This document shows, in pieces, positions 7,449 to 16,217 of a stretch of DNA of 64,000 bases. Location of the stretch: the NCBI RefSeq assembly GCF_018588585.1, contig NZ_JAEUFG010000010.1, positions 141,284 through 205,283 of the forward strand, written 5' to 3'. The position numbers and the translations under genes were made by a program. Source of the DNA: Bacillus sp. SM2101 (lineage in GTDB: Bacteria > Bacillota > Bacilli > Bacillales > SM2101). Each line of letters starts with the position of its first letter. The stretch's first letter is position 1. Under the pieces are notes generated by a model that saw only the letters and a program-made list of their open reading frames with translations, did no database searches and had not been told where the DNA came from.

Positions 7449-8978
7449 ATGAGAGAAGATTATGAGCTATATTTGAGAGAAAAAGAAAGAATTTTAAAAG
7501 GTGGGAAAGAAAAATATCATCAGTATAACGCAAATAAAGGCAAAATGTTCGTTCGAAGTAGGTTATCGAAGCTATTTGACGAGGGGTCAATCGTTGAGGA
7601 CGGATTATTTGCCAATGCGGAGGAACCTGAATTACCTGCTGACGCTTGTATTACTGGTATAGGTAAGATTAACGGGAGAACGGTATGTTTTTTGGCTGCC
7701 GATTCAACAGTAAAAGCAGGGTCATGGGGACCAAAATCAGTCGAGAAGAATATACGAATTCAAGAAAAAGCGATGGAACTACAAGTGCCAATGTTATACC
7801 TTATTGATTCAGCAGGAGCTAGAATAACTGAGCAATTGGACGTTTTTCCTGGGAAAAGACAAGGTGGAAAGGTTTTTTATAACCAAATCCAAATGTCTGG
7901 ATCCGTACCGCAAATATGTATTTTATTTGGACCGTCACCAGCTGGTGCTGCCTATGTACCTGCTTTTTCTGATTTGGTTATTATGGTAGATCAAAATGCT
8001 TCAGCATATTTGGGATCTCCAAGGATGGTTGAAATGGCGATCGGTGAGAAAACGACGATGGATGAAATGGGTGGTGCGAAAATGCATTGCTCAGTGAGTG
8101 GACTTGGTGATGTTCTCGTTCAATCTGAAGATGAAGCGATCGAAACATGTAAGCAGTACTTAACATTTATGCCACAAAATTGGCAAGAAGTGCCGGAGGA
8201 GGGCGTAAGTAAAGAACCAGTAAAAGGAAGAAAAATAGAAGAAATTATTCCTCAAAATGAAAACGTTCCTTTCGATATGTATGAACTGATTAATCAAGTA
8301 ATTGACGAAGATAGCTGGTTTGAATATAAGAAGTTATTTGCACCAGAGCTCATAACTGGTTTTTGTAGGATTGGTGGAAAAGTAACTGGGTTAGTTGCAA
8401 ACCAACCAAAGGTAAAAGGTGGCACCTTATTTGTAGATTCGCCAGACAAAGCAGCACGCTTTATAAAAATTTGTAATGCCTATAGTATTCCTCTGTTGTT
8501 TTTATCAGATGTTCCAGGCTATATGATTGGATCAAAAGTGGAAAGAAGCGGAATCATTAGGCATGGTGCAAAAATGATTTCTGCATTATCAGAAGCAACA
8601 GTTTCAAAAATTTGTGTCGTTGTAAGAAAGTGTTACGGTGCTGGATTATATGCGATGGCTGGACCTGCGTTTGGAACAGATGCAGTGTTAGCCCTGCCGA
8701 GTGGATCAATAGCTGTAATGGGACCGCAGGCAGCTGTAAATGCAGTATATTTAAATAAAATACTCGAGCTTCCTGAAGAAGAACGCCAGGCTTTTGTTCA
8801 AGCTAAGCGAGAGGAATATGCAGAGAATATTAATATCCATAAGCTAGCTTCAGAGTTAATTATAGATGATTTAATCGGCTTTGAAGAGTTAAGATCGGCA
8901 GTTATTCGCAGGTTTGCATTATATAAAACGAAAAAAGTACATGTGCCCGAAAAGAGAAACGCGATTCATCCAGTATAG
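7449..8978 (+). CDS. Acyl-CoA carboxylase, carboxyltransferase (beta) subunit
   Basis: A 509-residue carboxyltransferase of the propionyl-/methylcrotonyl-/geranyl-CoA carboxylase beta family. Its two crotonase-fold halves are visible: LIDSAGARITEQ, GPSPAGAAYVPAFSD and GGAKMHCSVSGLGD in the first, and LFLSDVPGYMIG, RKCYGAGLYAMAG and VMGPQAAVNAVY in the second. It moves a carboxyl group between biotin and an acyl-CoA. The start ATG follows AAGGGGG by 8 bases. It is first in a tight run (gaps of 15, 3, 12 and 3 bp) with a crotonase, a biotin carrier and two AtuA-type genes, behind the sigma-54 promoter. The true substrate cannot be read from the sequence. No biotin carboxylase gene is in the window. 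Confidence 0.88.
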   Translation: MREDYELYLREKERILKGGKEKYHQYNANKGKMFVRSRLSKLFDEGSIVEDGLFANAEEPELPADACITGIGKINGRTVCFLAADSTVKAGSWGPKSVEKNIRIQEKAMELQVPMLYLIDSAGARITEQLDVFPGKRQGGKVFYNQIQMSGSVPQICILFGPSPAGAAYVPAFSDLVIMVDQNASAYLGSPRMVEMAIGEKTTMDEMGGAKMHCSVSGLGDVLVQSEDEAIETCKQYLTFMPQNWQEVPEEGVSKEPVKGRKIEEIIPQNENVPFDMYELINQVIDEDSWFEYKKLFAPELITGFCRIGGKVTGLVANQPKVKGGTLFVDSPDKAARFIKICNAYSIPLLFLSDVPGYMIGSKVERSGIIRHGAKMISALSEATVSKICVVVRKCYGAGLYAMAGPAFGTDAVLALPSGSIAVMGPQAAVNAVYLNKILELPEEERQAFVQAKREEYAENINIHKLASELIIDDLIGFEELRSAVIRRFALYKTKKVHVPEKRNAIHPV

Positions 8979-8993
8979 AAAAGAGGTGTAATA

Positions 8994-9779
8994 GTGGAAT
9001 TCCAAACAATTTTATACGAAGTGAAAGAGCATATCGCAACGATTACTCTTAATCTACCTGAAGTGAGAAATCCATTAACAGAGAAGTTAGTTACAGAGCT
9101 TATCCAAGCGATAAAGCTAGCTGACTCAGATGAACAAGTTCAAGCCATGATTTTAACAGGGCGTGGAAAATCCTTCTCAGCAGGTGGAAATCTGAATGAA
9201 TTTAAGCGGACTTCTGAAAAGGATGTTCCTACATTATATTTTGAAGGAAAAAGTAGTACAGAGTTATTTAAACTAGGTGCAACGGTACAAACACCGATGA
9301 TTGCTGCTGTGAACGGTGCGGCACTTGGTGGTGGAACAGGTCTAGTTGCAATGTGCCATATAGCTATTGCATCCACTAGTGCAAAATTAGGCTTAACAGA
9401 GCTGAAGCTAGGTATTGTTCCATTTGTCATTTTGCCATGGGTAAGAAGAGCAGTAGGAAACCGTAAAGTAATGGAAATGATGCTTAAGGCAGAAGTGTTA
9501 ACCGCTGAAGAAGCATGTAAATATCATTTAGTTCATCAAGTTGTGGAACCAGAGAGATTAGATGAAGAAGTCTGGAATACTGCAAAAATAATAGCATCTC
9601 ATAGTCCACTTGCTGTAAAGCTAGCACTAGATTCATATTTTACGACTGAACAGATGGATTTTATGAAATCCTTTGATTATTTATCAAACTTAAGGCTTGT
9701 ATCTTTTAAGAGTGAGGACCTAAAAGAGGGTGCTTCAGCATTTTTAGAGAAACGAGTGCCCGATTGGAAAGGGGTATAA
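8994..9779 (+). CDS. Enoyl-CoA hydratase/isomerase family protein
   Basis: A 261-residue crotonase-fold enzyme starting at GTG behind AAGAGGTG. The oxyanion-hole segments are FSAGGNLNEF (near residue 60) and ALGGGTGLVAMC (near 107). Glutamates typical of hydratases are present in LTELKLGI and in KVMEMML. It probably hydrates an unsaturated acyl-CoA made by the dehydrogenases or the carboxyltransferase of the same operon, as a methylglutaconyl- or isohexenylglutaconyl-CoA hydratase does in leucine or terpene breakdown. The exact substrate is inference. Confidence 0.85.
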   Translation: MEFQTILYEVKEHIATITLNLPEVRNPLTEKLVTELIQAIKLADSDEQVQAMILTGRGKSFSAGGNLNEFKRTSEKDVPTLYFEGKSSTELFKLGATVQTPMIAAVNGAALGGGTGLVAMCHIAIASTSAKLGLTELKLGIVPFVILPWVRRAVGNRKVMEMMLKAEVLTAEEACKYHLVHQVVEPERLDEEVWNTAKIIASHSPLAVKLALDSYFTTEQMDFMKSFDYLSNLRLVSFKSEDLKEGASAFLEKRVPDWKGV

Positions 9780-9782
9780 ACA

Positions 9783-9995
9783 GTGAATTATGAAGCTCCT
9801 ATAAGTGGGAATGTTTGGAAGGTTTTAGTGAAGGATGGCGATCATGTCCAAATTGGTGATGTTCTTATCATAATGGAATCTATGAAGATGGAAATTCCAA
9901 TCGAAGCAACAGCTGAAGGGACAGTAAAAAAAGTAATAGCTAGTGAAACAGATTTTGTACAAGAAAGTGATATTGTTATAGAAATGGAAGACTAG
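9783..9995 (+). CDS. Stand-alone biotin carboxyl carrier protein
   Basis: A 70-residue biotinyl domain with the attachment motif ESMKMEI; Lys35 is the expected biotinylation site. It begins at GTG 9783, 3 bp after the crotonase stop. It would carry the carboxyl group to the carboxyltransferase at 7449. In the usual propionyl- or methylcrotonyl-CoA carboxylase this domain is fused to biotin carboxylase; here it stands alone. Confidence 0.88.
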   Translation: MNYEAPISGNVWKVLVKDGDHVQIGDVLIIMESMKMEIPIEATAEGTVKKVIASETDFVQESDIVIEMED

Positions 9996-10007
9996 GGAGG
10001 TGGTTAT

Positions 10008-11372
10008 GTGAAGTCAATTCGAATAGGCGCTGCTCAAGGATTTTATGGGGATACAATTGAACCAGCAATTGCAACAGCAAAGCACGGTAATGTCGATTAT
10101 TTATGCTTTGACTGCCTAGCAGAATTAACGATGGCAATATTATTAAAGGACCAACAAAAAGATCCTCATCTAGGATATGCAAGGGATATAACTTTATCAA
10201 TGAAAGCACTGTTACCATATGTGAAGAAACAAGGAATGAAGATCCTTACAAACGCGGGAGGTTTGAATCCACTAAGAGCTCAACAAGAAGTCATTCAAAT
10301 TGCAAGGCAAAATGGGTTTGAAAACATAAAGGTTGCTGTCGTCACTGGAGATCATATTTATGAAGATTTAGAGGATTTAATAGAACAAGGGGTTTCTCTT
10401 GATCATTTTGAGACGAATGAGTCCTTTCGTACAGTAAAAGATAAAGTATTGTTTGCAAATGCTTATCTCGGCGCACAGCCCATCGTAGAAGCATTGAAAG
10501 AAGGAGCAGATATTGTAATCACTGGACGGACGACAGATACCGCGCAATTTTTAGCACCCTTAATATATGAATATAATTGGGGAGATCAGGAGTGGGATAA
10601 GCTTGCAAGTGGTGTGTTTATGGGCCATTTACTAGAGTGTTCTGCGCAATCAACTGGGGGAAATTATAGCGGTGAATGGCATGAAGTTGCTCAAATGGAC
10701 GAAATAGGTTATCCGATTGCTGAATGTCAAGAAAATGGAGAGTTTATCGTCAGTAAGGTAAAGGAGCGCGGCGGTCTTATTACACCAAATACTTTGAAAG
10801 AACAAATGCTGTATGAAATCCATGATCCATCAGCATATATTACGCCTGATGTTGTTGTTGATTTAATGAATGTGAAGCTCGAACAAGTTGCTGAAAATGA
10901 GGTTTTAGTCACAGGTGTGAAAGGCAAAGCTAAACCAGCTGAATTAAAAGTCGTTATGGGGTTTGACAATGGCTATATGGGGCAAGTAATAACTGGCTTT
11001 GCTTGGCCAAATGCATTGGAAAAAGCGAAAAAAGCAGATGAAATTATTCGCCTTCAAGCAGAGAGGAGCAAACTTCAATTTGATGAGATCAAAACTGAAT
11101 TCATCGGTTACAACGCGCTACACGGTCCTTTGGCAACAGAAGTGAGTACCGATTCAAATGAGATTTTTCTTAGAATGGCCATTCGTACAAAATCTAAAAG
11201 AGACGCCATTTCTTTTTCAAGGCTATTTCCACCACTTGCTTTAAATGGCCCACCGAGTATGGGGGCGTATATAGGAAACATCCCACCTAGAAAGCTATTT
11301 GGTATGTGGGCAACGCTTATACCTCGACACCTTGTAGAGGCTAAGATTTCTGTTACGGTTCAGGAGGTGTAA
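10008..11372 (+). CDS. AtuA-family protein (DUF1446), main domain
   Basis: A 454-residue protein of the family named after AtuA of acyclic terpene utilisation in Pseudomonas. Typical blocks are RIGAAQGFYGDTIEPA at the start, DYLCFDCLAELTMAIL, LTNAGGLNPLRAQ, DIVITGRTTDTAQFLAPL and the end LFPPLALNGPPSMGAYIG. The biochemical role of AtuA is not settled. It starts at GTG 10008 behind AGGGAGGTGG. The C-terminal ferredoxin-like domain of long AtuA proteins is encoded separately by the next gene, 3 bp downstream. Its presence points to breakdown of branched or terpenoid acyl-CoAs. Confidence 0.85.
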   Translation: MKSIRIGAAQGFYGDTIEPAIATAKHGNVDYLCFDCLAELTMAILLKDQQKDPHLGYARDITLSMKALLPYVKKQGMKILTNAGGLNPLRAQQEVIQIARQNGFENIKVAVVTGDHIYEDLEDLIEQGVSLDHFETNESFRTVKDKVLFANAYLGAQPIVEALKEGADIVITGRTTDTAQFLAPLIYEYNWGDQEWDKLASGVFMGHLLECSAQSTGGNYSGEWHEVAQMDEIGYPIAECQENGEFIVSKVKERGGLITPNTLKEQMLYEIHDPSAYITPDVVVDLMNVKLEQVAENEVLVTGVKGKAKPAELKVVMGFDNGYMGQVITGFAWPNALEKAKKADEIIRLQAERSKLQFDEIKTEFIGYNALHGPLATEVSTDSNEIFLRMAIRTKSKRDAISFSRLFPPLALNGPPSMGAYIGNIPPRKLFGMWATLIPRHLVEAKISVTVQEV

Positions 11373-11375
11373 AGG

Positions 11376-11702
11376 ATGTCGAAGATACTACTTGCAGAAA
11401 TAGCTCAAGCTCGTTCAGGTGATAAAGGCAACACCGTAAATATAGGACTTATTGCTAAAGAGGAACAATGGTATGACATACTCGTTGACCAAGTAACGAG
11501 TGCAAAGGTGAAGGAGCATTTTGAGGGAATAATACTTGGAAATGTAACAAGGTATGAGCTACCAAACATACACTCACTTAACTTTGTATGTACTAATGCT
11601 TTAGATGGGGGTGGATCAAACTCATTACGATTAGATAACCTCGGAAAATGTTTTGGTTCCAATTTACTGAGGTTAGAAATTGATATATCTCAAGATTTAT
11701 GA
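11376..11702 (+). CDS. AtuA-related small protein (C-terminal ferredoxin-like domain of AtuA)
   Basis: A 108-residue protein with the blocks LAEIAQARSGDKGNTVNIGL and LNFVCTNALDGGGSNSLRLD, which match the C-terminal domain of full-length AtuA proteins. Here it is a separate gene after the main AtuA gene; the two products presumably form one complex. The function is unknown. It starts at ATG 11376, shortly after GGAGGTGTAAAGG. Confidence 0.8.
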   Translation: MSKILLAEIAQARSGDKGNTVNIGLIAKEEQWYDILVDQVTSAKVKEHFEGIILGNVTRYELPNIHSLNFVCTNALDGGGSNSLRLDNLGKCFGSNLLRLEIDISQDL

Positions 11703-11773
11703 AGTATCGACGTTTTTAAAATTCAGCATCTCAAAAACTAACGTTTACATATTTCATTAAGAAAGGAGTGGTA

Positions 11774-12925
11774 ATGATTAAGTATGAACCGTATTTTTCA
11801 GATGAACACGAACAGTTAAGAAAAACGATAAAAAAATTCGTTCAAAAGGAAGTAATTCCTTTCGTAGATGAGTGGGAAGAAGCTGGCGGCTTTCCTAGAA
11901 AAATGATGGCAAGAATGGGTGAGCTCGGATTTTTAGGACTGCGTTACCCTGAAGAAGTTGGAGGGCAAGGCTGGGACTATTTCTCTGGTATTGTGTTAGC
12001 TGAAGAGCTTGCGAAATGTGGAGCTGGTGGTTTTCCAATGGCTGTTGCTGTTCAAACTGATATGGCAACTCCACCTATATTGGAATTTGGTACAGAGGAA
12101 CAGCAACAAAAGTTTTTGAAGCCAGCGTTACGAGGTGAAAAAATCGCTTCAATTGGGATTACAGAACCAAATCACGGATCTGATGTAGCTTCTATTGAAA
12201 CGAGAGCTAAACGAGATGGGAACGAATGGGTTATCAATGGAGCAAAAACGTTTATTACAAATGGTCCGAGTGCTGATTTTATTACACTCGTTACACGAAC
12301 TTCTGATAGTCCAGGGTATAAAGGTATCAGTCTGTTTTTAGTTGAAACGAATCGTCCTGGCTGTACTGTCAGTAGAAAGCTAAACAAGGTAGGTATGCGC
12401 TCATCTGATACTGCTGAATTTGTATTTGAGGATGTACGTGTACCACATGAAAACTTGTTAGGGAAAGAAGGGCGAGGTTTTGCACAAATTATGTGGGAAC
12501 TACAAGGAGAGCGATTAATAGCTGCCGCTGGGGCAATCGGTATGGCTGATCATGCGTATAATTTAGCTTTGGAATATGCCAAAACGAGAAAGCAATTCAA
12601 TCAAACTATTAACAACAATCAAGTCATTTCACACTTGTTGGTAGAAATGAAAACTGAAATAGAGCTTTGTAGAGAATTAACCTATGCTACTGCGTACAGG
12701 TTTGCAAATGGTGAAGTACCTAGTAAAGAAATATCCATGGCAAAGTTAACATCTGCAAAAATGTGCCATTGGGTAGCAGATCGAGCATTACAAATTTTCG
12801 GAGGAAGCGGATATATGCTAGAAAATGAAATTCAAAGAATTTGGCGTGATTCTAGAGTGTATCGTATTGGCGGAGGAACCGATGAGGTTATGAAAGAAAT
12901 TATCGCTAAGCAAATGGAGCTATAA
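11774..12925 (+). CDS. Acyl-CoA dehydrogenase (long/branched-chain type)
   Basis: A 383-residue flavoprotein that desaturates acyl-CoA at alpha-beta and passes electrons to ETF. Visible blocks are IGITEPNHGSDVASI (FAD/substrate site), NGAKTFITNG, MRSSDTAEF, and the end LQIFGGSGYMLENEIQRIWRD. The position that holds the catalytic Glu in short- and medium-chain enzymes is Gly here (IGGGTDEV). A Glu stands instead at about residue 246 (LQGERL), the place used by isovaleryl- and long-chain enzymes. I start at ATG 11774, five bases after AAAGGAG; GTG 11768 overlaps that site. It follows the AtuA genes by 71 bp. Confidence 0.9.
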   Translation: MIKYEPYFSDEHEQLRKTIKKFVQKEVIPFVDEWEEAGGFPRKMMARMGELGFLGLRYPEEVGGQGWDYFSGIVLAEELAKCGAGGFPMAVAVQTDMATPPILEFGTEEQQQKFLKPALRGEKIASIGITEPNHGSDVASIETRAKRDGNEWVINGAKTFITNGPSADFITLVTRTSDSPGYKGISLFLVETNRPGCTVSRKLNKVGMRSSDTAEFVFEDVRVPHENLLGKEGRGFAQIMWELQGERLIAAAGAIGMADHAYNLALEYAKTRKQFNQTINNNQVISHLLVEMKTEIELCRELTYATAYRFANGEVPSKEISMAKLTSAKMCHWVADRALQIFGGSGYMLENEIQRIWRDSRVYRIGGGTDEVMKEIIAKQMEL

Positions 12926-13140
12926 GAAAGAGTTTTGCTGTATCGAAAGCTTTTCTGACTGTTTAGCCACTGAACCCAACCTCTCTAGCTGTTTCAACTA
13001 TTTTTACGCCTTTAGCTCACTTGTCTAGAAAAATTTAACTCAAGTCATTCATTCGAAGCGAACAGAAATGACGACAGTGCATGTGTTGGTGAGGTGTGTG
13101 CTATTTTTTGAATTTCAATTTTTTTGGGGGTGAATTGTTC

Positions 13141-14292
13141 ATGACTCACTGGATCTTCACTGAAGAACACAAATTATTTCGTAGAACCGTTCGAAAGTTT
13201 GTGGAAAAGGAAGTCAAGCCTTATGTTAATGAGTGGGAAAAGGAAGGTGAAATCCCACGCAGCCTTTTTAAGCGAATCGGAGACCTAGGTTATTTAGGTA
13301 TTAAAGTGCCAAAGAAGTATGGAGGATTAGGTTTAGATTATATTACTGAAGCCGTTTTTCTTGAGGAGTTAACAAAATGTGGCTCGGGTGGTGTAGGTGC
13401 TGCGATTGGAGGCTCCATTGGAATTGCCATGACTCCTCTTTTGAATTTTGGTAACGATCATCAAAAGACAAAATATGTTCAACCTACGATTGCTGGGGAT
13501 ATGGTGGGAGCCCTTGGGATAACTGAGCCAAACGCTGGAAGTGATGTCTCCTCTCTGCGTACGACTGCTACAAAAAAAGATGGATATTATGAGTTAAATG
13601 GATCAAAGACGTTCATTACAAATGGTGTAAATGCCGATTATGTCGTAGTTGCTGCCAAAACGAGAAATGAGCCACTGCATAAAAATATTAGCTTGTTTAT
13701 CGTTGAAACAGGATGGGATGGCTTCGATGTTGGAAAGCCTTTGCAAAAACTAGGTTGGCGAAGCTCTGATACTGGGGAGTTATTCTTTGAAAACGTAGCA
13801 ATACCTGAAGAAAATCTAATTGGAAAAGTGAACGATGGCTTTTATTATATTATGAAAAATTTTCAATGGGAAAGAATTATCTTATCGTTAGCATGTGTAG
13901 CTCAGGCGGAAATGGCACTGGAGGCAAGCATGAAATATAGTTCCGAAAGAATACAATTTAATCAACCAATTTCAGCATTTCAAGTGAATCGACACAAAAT
14001 GGTTGATATGGCTGTAGATATTGAAAAAGCAAAGCATATGACTTATCGAGCGTTATATTTATTCAATGAAGGTAAAGACATCACGACTGAAGCGACATTT
14101 GCGAAAGTTTATGCTGGGGAGATGGTAAATAGGGTCTGTGATGAAGCTATGCAAATCTTTGGTGGGGCAGGGTACATGATGGAATATGATGTACAACGTT
14201 ATTGGCGAGATGCTAGAGTCCAATCGATTGGAGGTGGTACGACACAAATTATGAATGAAATTCTATCAAAGCAACTACAAATAGTAGATTAG
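13141..14292 (+). CDS. Acyl-CoA dehydrogenase (long/branched-chain type), second copy
   Basis: A 383-residue paralogue of the preceding dehydrogenase. Blocks: LGITEPNAGSDVSSLR, NGSKTFITNG, WRSSDTGELFF and MQIFGGAGYMMEYDVQRYWRD. As in its neighbour the catalytic Glu is predicted on helix G (FQWERI, Glu244), with IGGGT at the alternative place. The frame is open from 13096, but ATG 13141 behind GGGGGTGA is the sensible start. Two such enzymes side by side fit a pathway with two oxidation steps or substrates, as with AtuD/AtuF in terpene breakdown. The 215 bp gap before it shows no clear promoter. Confidence 0.9.
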   Translation: MTHWIFTEEHKLFRRTVRKFVEKEVKPYVNEWEKEGEIPRSLFKRIGDLGYLGIKVPKKYGGLGLDYITEAVFLEELTKCGSGGVGAAIGGSIGIAMTPLLNFGNDHQKTKYVQPTIAGDMVGALGITEPNAGSDVSSLRTTATKKDGYYELNGSKTFITNGVNADYVVVAAKTRNEPLHKNISLFIVETGWDGFDVGKPLQKLGWRSSDTGELFFENVAIPEENLIGKVNDGFYYIMKNFQWERIILSLACVAQAEMALEASMKYSSERIQFNQPISAFQVNRHKMVDMAVDIEKAKHMTYRALYLFNEGKDITTEATFAKVYAGEMVNRVCDEAMQIFGGAGYMMEYDVQRYWRDARVQSIGGGTTQIMNEILSKQLQIVD

Positions 14293-14490
14293 TAAATTAA
14301 GAAATGAAGTCGTTAATAGATCGATTTTACAAACTGATTTTTACTCTATTGATGATGTTAAAATTTCACATCAAATATAACAACTGTTATGCTGAATTAG
14401 TTTAACCTTATGTCAGAGGGATAGTATACCCAACTCTATTAAGTATATATCAACTCTTTGGTCGACGGGATTTCATTCGCTCTCCGTTAA

Positions 14491-14504
14491 TGAAAGCGCT
14501 TTAA
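14491..14504 (+). promoter_or_regulatory. Candidate cre site (CcpA operator)
   Basis: TGAAAGCGCTTTAA has the perfect AAAGCGCTTT core of a catabolite-responsive element and differs from the consensus only near the right end. It lies 81 bp before the acyl-CoA synthetase gene at 14585, in a 292-bp gap, and would repress the downstream genes when sugar is plentiful. No obvious -35/-10 pair was identified beside it. Confidence 0.45.
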
Positions 14505-14584
14505 TATTATGTAAGTATCTGCTCTATAATAGCAAGCTGGTCATGGATAAGTAAGGCTTAAATATCAAAAAAAGAGGTGTTCAT

Positions 14585-16132
14585 ATGATGATTAACGAGA
14601 TCAACAGAATTGCCATTGGGGATATGTTAAGAAGAACAGCTAACAGAGTGCCTGAAAAAATAGCCCTTGTTGATGGTGACGTTGAGTTAACGTATAAACA
14701 ACTAGACAATGCAGTTAATCAATTTGCTAACTATTTGTTAAATAATGAATTTAACAAAGGTGATTGTGTAGCTACCATTGCTGGGAATTCCTACGAACAT
14801 GTAATCGCTATTTTTGGTATAGCAAAAGCAGGATTAACATGGGTACCCATTAACCCGCATATATCAATCCAAGAAAAGCTATATATTCTCGATGAGGTGA
14901 AGGCATCGATCATCCTTGGTGATGCACCGTTGTTAAGGCAAGATTATGAGAGCTTAAAGGCAAAACACTTATTATATTTTAATAACACCTCAGAAGAACA
15001 ATTAGCATTTCTTGCTGCTTTCAATGACGAATCTACAGATGAACCGGTAGTTGATATTCATGATCGTGATGTAGCTCAAATTATGTTTACGAGTGGAACG
15101 ACAGGAAACCCGAAAGGTGTCATGATCAGTCATACGAGTGTCTATGTATCAAGCTTAGCAAACATTATTGAAAACAAATTGAAGCAAGAGGATGTCGTAA
15201 CGATTATGTTACCGATGTTTCATTGTGCGCAACATGCATTTCTTACATCGTTTATAAATATAGGGGCAAAGAATATCATTTATAAAGCTTTTGAACCAGA
15301 GGCTTTTATGCAAACAGTCCAAGAGGAAAAGGTTACGGTTATGTTTGCCTTACCTATTATGTATCGAGCCATTATTCATCATCCAAAAAGAGAACACTAT
15401 GATCTTTCATCTCTCGAAACGTGTATGTATGGGATGGCTCCTATGGATAAGTTTACTTTAGAAAAAGGCATAACCGAATTGAATGCAAATTTTTTATTAG
15501 GTACTGGGCAAACAGAAATGTATCCAGGTACGATGTTTTTTAAACCAGAAGAACAGTTACGCCGATTCGGATCTTATTGGGGTACGAGTAGTTTAATTAA
15601 CGATACAGTGATTATGGATGGCGAAGGTAACATCCTCAGTAAAAATCAAGTCGGTGAAATCGTCCACCGTGGTCCGAACGTCATGAATGGATATTTAAAT
15701 AATAAACAAGCTACCGAGCAAACGCGTATGTTTGATTGGCATCATACAGGAGACTTAGGTTATTGGGATGATGAGGGACAAATGGTTTTTGTAGATCGAA
15801 AAAAAGACATGATTAAAACTGGTGGAGAAAATGTGGCATCTATAAAGGTAGAACAAACAATTATTAATCACGCTAAAGTTCAAAATGTAGTAGTTGTAGG
15901 GTTGCCACACGATCACTGGAGTGAGGCAGTGACTGCATTTGTAATTCCAAAAGAGGGAATGGATTTAACGGCTGAAGAAATTATTGCATATTGCAAGCAA
16001 TATTTAGGAGGATTCCAGGTTCCTAAGGATGTCGTTATCGTAAATGAATTACCTATGACATCCACTGGAAAAATACAGAAACATCATATTCGAAAACAAT
16101 ATCAAGAACACTATGCTCACGCGAAGTCTTAA
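14585..16132 (+). CDS. AMP-dependent acyl-CoA synthetase/ligase
   Basis: A 515-residue adenylate-forming enzyme that activates a carboxylic acid with ATP and CoA. The P-loop-like A3 motif is MFTSGTTGNPKGVM (near residue 171). Others are LGTGQTEMYPG (A5), HTGDLGYWDDEGQMVFVDRKKDMI (A7-A8 region, near 390) and the catalytic Lys of A10 in TSTGKIQKH. ATG 14585 and 14588 are both possible behind AAGAGGTG. It would supply acyl-CoA to the upstream dehydrogenases. The preferred acid is not evident. Confidence 0.9.
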   Translation: MMINEINRIAIGDMLRRTANRVPEKIALVDGDVELTYKQLDNAVNQFANYLLNNEFNKGDCVATIAGNSYEHVIAIFGIAKAGLTWVPINPHISIQEKLYILDEVKASIILGDAPLLRQDYESLKAKHLLYFNNTSEEQLAFLAAFNDESTDEPVVDIHDRDVAQIMFTSGTTGNPKGVMISHTSVYVSSLANIIENKLKQEDVVTIMLPMFHCAQHAFLTSFINIGAKNIIYKAFEPEAFMQTVQEEKVTVMFALPIMYRAIIHHPKREHYDLSSLETCMYGMAPMDKFTLEKGITELNANFLLGTGQTEMYPGTMFFKPEEQLRRFGSYWGTSSLINDTVIMDGEGNILSKNQVGEIVHRGPNVMNGYLNNKQATEQTRMFDWHHTGDLGYWDDEGQMVFVDRKKDMIKTGGENVASIKVEQTIINHAKVQNVVVVGLPHDHWSEAVTAFVIPKEGMDLTAEEIIAYCKQYLGGFQVPKDVVIVNELPMTSTGKIQKHHIRKQYQEHYAHAKS

Positions 16133-16217
16133 TAAAAAATACCATTCACTCTGACAAAAACATTTTTTCGAAACAAGACTAAGTAACAAGTAAATAAGTG
16201 AAAGGTGGGTTAACACA

